Origin: a bacterium | GTDB lineage: Bacteria; SM23-81; DAOVCL01 | Reading direction: 5' to 3' | Assembly (NCBI GenBank): GCA_029932675.1 | Contig: JAOZPP010000031.1 | Coordinates: forward strand, 1-35,687 | Length of the DNA: 35,687 nucleotides | Shown: positions 30,168-35,687 of the stretch, piece after piece | Layout: every line of letters begins with the position of its first letter | How positions within the stretch are numbered: position 1 is the stretch's first letter | Translations under genes and position numbers: made by a program | Notes under the pieces: model-generated | Seen by the model: the letters and a program-made list of their open reading frames with translations, nothing else | Databases searched by the model: none | What the model was told of the DNA's origin: nothing

Positions 30168-32024
30168 ATGCTTGGTAAACCTCATACGAAGAGACTGATC
30201 ATTTTAGGTGTAGTAGGTGGGGGGGTGTGGATGTTCTTTCTTTTTACCTTTTTCTCCATTCAGATCTTGCATCACCACTATTGGCTTGAGGAGGCCCTCT
30301 CCCAACAAGTGGTTAGATTAAGGGGACGAGGGGAAAGGGGGAAGATCTACGACAGGAACTTTCAACTTTTAGCCACCAATCTCGAAGAGGGAAGATGGTA
30401 TCCCCTGGGGACATCTCTCTGCCATGTGTTAGGTTTCTCCAACCTCGATGGGGAGGGATTGGAAGGCGTAGAGCTCTATTATGACCAATATCTACAAGGA
30501 GATGGTACGGGGCTTGTTCTCCTTACCGATGCAAAGGGGAACAGGTTTTCCCCTCCCGGTTTGCCCCTTCCCCCCCGCAGGGGAAAAAACCTGTGTTTGA
30601 CCATCGATGCAGATTACCAACGCATCTGTGAGGAGGAGTTGAGGAAGGGTGTGGAGAGGACTCAGGCAAAGGGTGGTTCGGTAGTGATTATTTCTCCTCC
30701 CACCGGAGAGATCTTAGCCATGGTAAACCTCCCCGACTACGATGTCAACCTCCCTCAGAGATCCACCCCCCAGGTGAGGCGAAACAGGGCGATAACAGAC
30801 GAATACGAACCAGGGTCTACATTTAAGTTGGTTACGGCGGCAGCAGGTTTAGAGGAGGGGGTAATATCGCCTGCAGACTCGATTTGGTGCGAGAATGGAG
30901 CGATAACGGTTGCCGGTACCAGAATTAGGGATAACGAGAGATTTGGTTGGTTGACCTTTAGGGAAATAATAGAGAAATCAAGCAATGTGGGGGCGATTAA
31001 GCTGGCAGAAAAGGTCGGGAAGGACAATTTCTATAGATATGCGCGCAGCTTAGGTTTTGGTTCCCCCACCGGGGTTGACTTTCCCGGGGAACCCGGGGGG
31101 CTCCTGAGAACCCCAGAAAAATGGTCTGGGCTCTCCTTGGCCTCAATGGCCATAGGGCAGGAGGTCGCCGTGACCCCTCTGCAACTTTTGAATGCCTATT
31201 GTTGCGTGGCCAATGAAGGTCTCCTCATGCAACCTCATCTTCTCAGAGCCATCCTTGATCAGAGGGGGAGGCCAGTGAGGGAATATTCCCCCACCCCCAT
31301 CCGCCGCGCTCTCTCCCCTTCTACTGCGCACCTACTCACCGATCTCCTTGTGGGGGTAGTAGAGGAGGGAACTGGACGAGAGGCAAAGATTGAGGGAGTA
31401 AGGGTAGCTGGGAAGACGGGGACGGCACAGAAACCGGACCCCAATTCCCGAGGGTACACCGATGGGAGGTTGATCATCTCCTTTGTTGGCTACCTTCCTG
31501 CCTCAAATCCGAGATGGGCAGGATTGGTCCTAATAGATGAACCACAGAGGGAGCGCACAGGTGGCAAGGGGGCGGCCCCCGTCTTTAGGAGGATAATGGA
31601 GAGGATTCTCTCTCAGGAGGGTTTGCCGCAACGACGAATTCCCCAAAGGGATGACCAATTGCATCGCTATGTAGTAGTCCCTAATGTCTTGAACATAGAG
31701 ATCTCTCAGGCCTTACTGATCCTCAAGGCACGGGAGCTTATGGGGGAGAAGGAAGGGAGAGGGAGGATCGTAAGCGCTCAGAGTCCACCTCCAGGGAGCC
31801 TCATACCAAAAGGGACAAAAGTTAAACTAACCCTCTCCTCATCTCTACCGCCTCATATGCCCGATCTGCGGGGGATGAGTTTGAGAAGGGGTGTCTCCTT
31901 GCTCTCCTGTTGGGGCCTCCAGATAGAAGTGGAGGGTGAGGGGATAATAACAGCACAGGTTCCTCAGCCAGGCGAGGAAATCTCTCCTGGATCTCAATGT
32001 CATTTGGTCTGTTCCCCCGAATGA
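30168..32024 (+). CDS. ftsI: Division transpeptidase FtsI (PBP3-type) with PASTA domains
   Basis: A 618-residue class B penicillin-binding protein that cross-links septal peptidoglycan. One N-terminal transmembrane helix (about 10-32) precedes the dimerisation domain (LRGRGERGKIYDRN). The transpeptidase carries SxxK (PGSTFKLVTA), SSN (EKSSNVGAIK) and KTG (GKTGTAQKP). The C-terminus has two PASTA domains (VVPNVLNIEISQAL and MPDLRGMSLRRGVSLL), as in SpoVD/PBP2x-like forms and many FCB-group FtsI proteins. ATG follows AAGGG. The stop overlaps murE by ATGA. Position in the dcw cluster supports the septal assignment. Confidence 0.95.
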   Translation: MLGKPHTKRLIILGVVGGGVWMFFLFTFFSIQILHHHYWLEEALSQQVVRLRGRGERGKIYDRNFQLLATNLEEGRWYPLGTSLCHVLGFSNLDGEGLEGVELYYDQYLQGDGTGLVLLTDAKGNRFSPPGLPLPPRRGKNLCLTIDADYQRICEEELRKGVERTQAKGGSVVIISPPTGEILAMVNLPDYDVNLPQRSTPQVRRNRAITDEYEPGSTFKLVTAAAGLEEGVISPADSIWCENGAITVAGTRIRDNERFGWLTFREIIEKSSNVGAIKLAEKVGKDNFYRYARSLGFGSPTGVDFPGEPGGLLRTPEKWSGLSLASMAIGQEVAVTPLQLLNAYCCVANEGLLMQPHLLRAILDQRGRPVREYSPTPIRRALSPSTAHLLTDLLVGVVEEGTGREAKIEGVRVAGKTGTAQKPDPNSRGYTDGRLIISFVGYLPASNPRWAGLVLIDEPQRERTGGKGAAPVFRRIMERILSQEGLPQRRIPQRDDQLHRYVVVPNVLNIEISQALLILKARELMGEKEGRGRIVSAQSPPPGSLIPKGTKVKLTLSSSLPPHMPDLRGMSLRRGVSLLSCWGLQIEVEGEGIITAQVPQPGEEISPGSQCHLVCSPE

Positions 32025-33469
32025 AGACAGAGGATCTGATAAAGGCCCTTCCCAAGAGGCAGGTCTTCGGCGAACTGGCAAGGGAGGTGGGGGGAATCTC
32101 CTATGACTCCCAAATCCTTAAACCGGGGGAGCTATTTGTGGCGCTCCCTGGGACGAGATCTGATGGACATCGCTACCTACCAGAGGTCTTTGAGAAGGGG
32201 GCGGTGGGAGCAGTTGTAGAGAGAAAGGTTGGGGATTTCCCTCAAATCCTTGTTCCCGATTCAAGGGAGGCATTAGCCCTATTGGCTTGCCAATGGTATA
32301 GGGCTCCTTCTCAGGACCTTTGGATGGTGGGAATTACTGGTACAAACGGGAAGACAACCACCTCCTACCTGATAAAGTCCATCTGGGAGAAGGAGGGCAA
32401 ACCGGGTGGTCTCCTGGGGACGATTGGTTATCAAATTGGGGAGGAGGTGCGGGAGGAGGAGCTCACCACTCCTCAGTCCCTTGATCTGCAGAGGATACTC
32501 CGCCAGATGGTGGAAAGATCTGTAGATAGGGTGGTGATGGAGGTCTCCTCCCATGCCCTTTCCCAGAAAAGGGTTTTGGGAACAGACTTCGATCTGGCGG
32601 TTTTTACCAATCTTTCCCGCGACCACCTCGATTATCACAAGGATATGGAATCCTATTTCCAGGCCAAGCTTATCCTCTTCGAGGGATTGAAATCGGGGGC
32701 GATTGCCCTCTTGAACTTGGACGATCCCAGAACAAGTCTCATCCACCAACAGACCCGAGCAAAAGTCCTCACCTATTCCTTAAAGCAGAAGGCGGATGTC
32801 TGGGCCAAAGGGTACAGGCTTTTTCCCAACAGATCTGAGGTGGAGGTCGTTACTCCCCGAGGGGAAATCACTTTAAAAAGCAAGCTTTTAGGGAAAGCCA
32901 ACCTCTATAATCTCTTGGCTGCAGTAGGTGCAGCCCTTGCTGGAGGAAGTCCCCTTGAGGCTATAAAGGAAGGTATAGAGAGCCTCCCTTCGGTGAGGGG
33001 AAGAATGGAGGTGGTGGAGGGAGGGGGATATAAGATCCTTATAGATTACGCTCATACGCCAGATGCTTTGCAGAACCTCCTCACCTCCTTGCGGGAAATC
33101 GTCACGGGGAGACTTATCCTCATCTTTGGATGTGGAGGAAACAGGGATCAGGGGAAGAGACCAGTAATGGGAAGGGTAGGGTCGAGGCTAGCAGATAAGC
33201 TTATCCTTACTTCCGACAACCCCCGCTGGGAAGACCCTAAGCAGATCATTGACCAGATAGCGGCAGGAGTGGAGGGAGAATTTGAGGTCGTTGAAGAGAG
33301 AAGGGAGGCGATAAGAACTGCCCTGAGGCAAGCCAAGAGGGGGGATTGGGTAATTGTGGCTGGAAAAGGCCATGAGAGAAGACAGATTGTGAGGGATAAA
33401 GCCATCCCCTTTGATGACCGTCAGGTGGTGGAGGAGGAGCTGAGTAGATTATGGAAGATGTCTCCTTAG
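32021..33469 (+). CDS. murE: UDP-MurNAc-tripeptide ligase, meso-DAP type
   Basis: A 482-residue Mur ligase adding the third stem-peptide residue. ATG 32021 overlaps the ftsI stop (ATGA); the frame opens earlier at 31997 but only within ftsI. Motifs: ISYDSQILKPGELFVALPG, the ATP loop ITGTNGKTTTSYL, LTTPQSLDLQ, VMEVSSHALSQKR, FTNLSRDHLDYH, IDYAHTPDAL and the DNPRWEDP motif. DNPR marks meso-diaminopimelate-specific MurE, so a Gram-negative-type DAP peptidoglycan is predicted. The KGHE motif (VAGKGHERRQIV) near the end is intact. It overlaps murF by 19 bp. Confidence 0.96.
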   Translation: MKTEDLIKALPKRQVFGELAREVGGISYDSQILKPGELFVALPGTRSDGHRYLPEVFEKGAVGAVVERKVGDFPQILVPDSREALALLACQWYRAPSQDLWMVGITGTNGKTTTSYLIKSIWEKEGKPGGLLGTIGYQIGEEVREEELTTPQSLDLQRILRQMVERSVDRVVMEVSSHALSQKRVLGTDFDLAVFTNLSRDHLDYHKDMESYFQAKLILFEGLKSGAIALLNLDDPRTSLIHQQTRAKVLTYSLKQKADVWAKGYRLFPNRSEVEVVTPRGEITLKSKLLGKANLYNLLAAVGAALAGGSPLEAIKEGIESLPSVRGRMEVVEGGGYKILIDYAHTPDALQNLLTSLREIVTGRLILIFGCGGNRDQGKRPVMGRVGSRLADKLILTSDNPRWEDPKQIIDQIAAGVEGEFEVVEERREAIRTALRQAKRGDWVIVAGKGHERRQIVRDKAIPFDDRQVVEEELSRLWKMSP

Positions 33470-34839
33470 TAGATATCGCTGAATGGTTGGGGGCGGAGGT
33501 GGTGGGGGAGGTGGGCTCCCAAGCCAGGGAGATCGAAGTATCCACGGATTCCCGGACCATCTCCCCTGGTGAGCTCTTCTTTGCTCTCCCGGGACCGAGG
33601 TTTGATGGCCACCGCTTCGTTGAAGAGGCCCTCCGCAAGGGGGGATTAGCGGCAGTTGTCTCTCGAGCTTGGTGGCAGGGAGAGGGGGGCAAAGAGCCAG
33701 GGCCATTTCTGATCGTGGAGAACACCATTGATGCCTTGGGAATCCTAGCCATGAAGTATAGGGAGAGGTTCTCTCCCACCTTTCTGGCCATAACCGGCTC
33801 AAACGGTAAGACGACTACTAAGGAGATAATTGCCGACTTCTTCTCCCGTCAATACCCCACCCTTAGATCGGAGAAGAGCTTCAACAACCGTATAGGTCTG
33901 CCCCTTACCCTGCTCCGCCTCCGCTCCCAACATAGGATGGTGGTGGTAGAGATGGGCACTTCGGCCTTAGGTGAGATAAGGGCCCTCTGTCAAATCTGTC
34001 CTCCCAACTTGGGATTGATTACTAACATAGGGCCTACTCATCTGGAGAACCTCCGCACCCTTTCTCAGGTAGCTCAGGCTAAGTTGGAACTTTTGGAGAG
34101 CCTGCCCCCCACGGGTTTAGGTTTTCTCAATGCTGATGATCTACACCTTCGTTTTCAAAGCGTCCTTCCCGCAGAGAGGATTGTGACCTTTAGCATAGAG
34201 CGGAGGTCAGATTTTTGGGCTGAGAAGGTGAAAAGGTGGGAGGGGGGAATGGAGTTCGTCGTGCGTGGGGTTGCCTTTAGGCTGAAGCTTATGGGCACCT
34301 ACAATGTCTATAATGCGTTAGCCGCCATCTCGGTGGGCAGAACCTTGGGGTTGGAATGGGGGGAGATGAGGGAGGTTCTGGAATCATTTCAGCCCCCCCC
34401 GATGAGAGCCGAGAGGACCGTCCTAAACGGTGTAACTATCATCAATGATGCATACAATGCCAATCCCGAATCGATGAAGAGCGCCCTAACTGCCCTGGAG
34501 GGGGAGAAAGGGCGAAGGTTTGCTGTCCTCGGTGATATGTTAGAACTGGGTGAGGAAAGCGGCCAGTACCATATAGATGTTGGGAAACACTTGGCTGGGT
34601 TAGACATAGATTTTCTGCTCACTGTGGGTGAGCTCTCCCCGCAGATAATTGAGGGGGCAACGAGGTTGGGCTTTCCAGAGAAGTGGACTTATAGTGTGGC
34701 CACAAACGAGGAAGCGGTGCGATATCTTAAAGAGACCATCCTTTACGGGGACACGATACTGGTAAAAGGCTCCCGAAAGCTACGGATGGAGGAGATAGTG
34801 GAAGGGGTGAAGGACTTCCTTACTGTTCGCCAGGAGTAG
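33451..34839 (+). CDS. murF: UDP-MurNAc-pentapeptide synthetase
   Basis: A 462-residue Mur ligase adding D-Ala-D-Ala to the tripeptide precursor. It shows VSTDSRTISPGELFFALPG, the ATP loop ITGSNGKTTTKEII, SFNNRIGLPLTLL, VVEMGTSALGEI, NIGPTHLENL and a late NDAYNANPESMKSAL, all typical of MurF. The start is ATG within the murE end. It is the last visible gene of the dcw run: the next gene (34982) is unrelated, so mraY, murD and ftsW must lie elsewhere or the cluster is interrupted here. Confidence 0.96.
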   Translation: MEDVSLVDIAEWLGAEVVGEVGSQAREIEVSTDSRTISPGELFFALPGPRFDGHRFVEEALRKGGLAAVVSRAWWQGEGGKEPGPFLIVENTIDALGILAMKYRERFSPTFLAITGSNGKTTTKEIIADFFSRQYPTLRSEKSFNNRIGLPLTLLRLRSQHRMVVVEMGTSALGEIRALCQICPPNLGLITNIGPTHLENLRTLSQVAQAKLELLESLPPTGLGFLNADDLHLRFQSVLPAERIVTFSIERRSDFWAEKVKRWEGGMEFVVRGVAFRLKLMGTYNVYNALAAISVGRTLGLEWGEMREVLESFQPPPMRAERTVLNGVTIINDAYNANPESMKSALTALEGEKGRRFAVLGDMLELGEESGQYHIDVGKHLAGLDIDFLLTVGELSPQIIEGATRLGFPEKWTYSVATNEEAVRYLKETILYGDTILVKGSRKLRMEEIVEGVKDFLTVRQE

Positions 34840-34922
34840 GGAACTTGAGGAGCAATCTCCAGGATAAGATTATTCGCTTACTCCACATTTCATTCGTGAC
34901 ACGGCTCACCGCTAGGATCTAA

Positions 34923-34940
34923 AGGTTACAGGTAGTAAGG
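34923..34940. repeat. Short heptad-repeat remnant (family C)
   Basis: AGGTTAC and AGGTAGT followed by AAGG. These match the AGGTNAN units found in coding sequence at 17475-17509 and 20016-20050, but here in a gene-free gap. Confidence 0.35.
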
Positions 34941-34981
34941 ACAATGAGGATGGCTGTTATTAGATAAAGGAAGTGATGTTA

Positions 34982-35687
34982 ATGAAGAAAAGGTGCTTTT
35001 TGATGTTTTTAGGGTTAGTCATTATTTTGTCACTTTCCTCTGTTTTTGCTCAAGATATAACCTTTGGCCCCAGCATCAGGGTGGATGATGATACCACGGG
35101 GCAGCCTCAGGTTCGGTGTGGTATGGCTACTTATGGGGATAGTATCATCTACATAGCCTGGTGTGACTGTAGGGACCATCTCCATACTGGTAAAAACAAC
35201 ATCTACTTCTCCAGCTCCTTTGATGGAGGAAGAACCTGGACGAAGAACCTGAACATAACGAACAACTCCACTCCAGACCCAGATTTCCCGGATATGGAGA
35301 CGGACGATGCGGGGAACATCTACCTGGTGGAGTGACCCCATCAGGGTCGATGACAGCACGATGTTTTTTTGTGAAATACCCTCTGTAAGTATTGTTGATG
35401 ATGGACGAATATATGTTGTGTGGGATGGTGATGACCTGCCAGAGCCAGAGGATCTGTGCATTTTCTTCTCCTGGGCGCAGGGGCCGGATTGGGTGGAGGA
35501 GAGGGGAGATGAGGTTTCCATCCCCCGGTTCAGGCTGGCTCAGAACTATCCCAACCCGTTTAACGAAAATACCGTGATTCGTTACTCGTTGCTCGTAGAT
35601 CGTCAAAGGCAATCAGGGGAGGGGGGTTCACTAGCACGAACTACGAGCACGAGCTACGTTAGTTTAAAGGTCTACAACATTTTGGGG
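34982..35687 (+). pseudogene. Frameshifted exported BNR-like protein with sorting domain, truncated by window end
   Basis: ATG 34982 (AAGGAAG upstream) opens a signal peptide (MKKRCFLMFLGLVIILS, ending SVFAQ) and a BNR/sialidase-like segment with SFDGGRTW and DDAGNIYLV. The frame stops at 35333-35335. From about 35326 the +1 frame continues without a break (WSDPIRVDDSTMFF, DDGRIYVVWDGDD) into a type A sorting domain (AQNYPNPFN, then SLKVYNILG) at the window edge. Restoring two bases near 35331 would rejoin IYLV to WSDP, as BNR repeats require. This could be a true decay, an assembly error or phase variation. The loop of the sorting domain is enlarged by a heptad-repeat element. Confidence 0.75.
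35580..35658. repeat. Full fold-back heptad element inside coding sequence (family A)
   Basis: Four units CGTTACT, CGTTGCT, CGTAGAT and CGTCAAA (35580-35607) are followed after about 28 bp by reverse-complement-type units ACGAACT, ACGAGC and ACGAGCT (35636-35655) plus ACG. It inserts about 15 extra residues between the RYSL and SLKVYN strands of the sorting domain compared with the other copies in this window. Confidence 0.65.

Overview
The window looks like part of a chromosome from an uncultured bacterium of the FCB type (Latescibacteria, Zixibacteria, KSB1, TA06 or WOR-3-like lineages). This is an inference from gene content: secreted proteins end in a YPNPFN-type C-terminal sorting/FlgD-like domain, a DUF3160 protein and an 'alternative' Bacteroidetes-style GlmU are present, the dcw cluster has a DAP-type MurE, and two-component/HD-GYP signalling is dense. 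No phage, IS element, transposase or CRISPR array is visible.

Layout. (1) 145-7463, + strand: a tightly packed signalling operon (HD-GYP N-terminal-like protein, HDOD protein, GAF histidine kinase, REC-GGDEF, lone REC, REC-GAF-HD-GYP, sigma54 activator). It is followed by a textbook -24/-12 promoter and a small ZU5-like lipoprotein closed by a strong terminator. (2) 7546-9309: a TPR-HD-GYP protein. (3) 9609-16388: purD-purE-CDF transporter-GlmU-like-galT, then glgA. (4) 16434-17360: tRNA-Gly, -Cys, -Leu, a structured non-coding stretch with a second sigma54-like site, then tRNA-Val. (5) 17442-27362, - strand: ECF sigma factor, soluble zinc-finger anti-sigma-like protein, 940-residue TPR-CHAT protease, then three exported sorting-domain proteins, all co-directional with gaps of 0-77 bp. 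(6) 27363-28434: about 1.1 kb of hairpin-rich non-coding DNA. (7) 28435-34839, + strand: mraZ-rsmH-ftsL-ftsI-murE-murF. (8) 34982 to the window end: a frameshifted exported protein gene with the same sorting domain, running off the window.

How the genes may work together. Region 1 couples kinase input to cyclic-di-GMP synthesis and breakdown and to sigma54 transcription, with the lipoprotein as the nearest candidate output. Region 5 joins a caspase-like CHAT protease to a sigma/anti-sigma pair and to exported proteins, which suggests proteolytic control of a surface-protein regulon. It recalls the TPR-CHAT/ECF-sigma pairing of type III-E CRISPR systems but lacks any CRISPR genes.

The most unusual sequence-level features are degenerate 7-bp-period repeats in at least three sequence families. 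They sit both between genes and inside the coding sequence of the sorting domains. One exported-protein gene also appears to start at AUA behind a perfect Shine-Dalgarno sequence.
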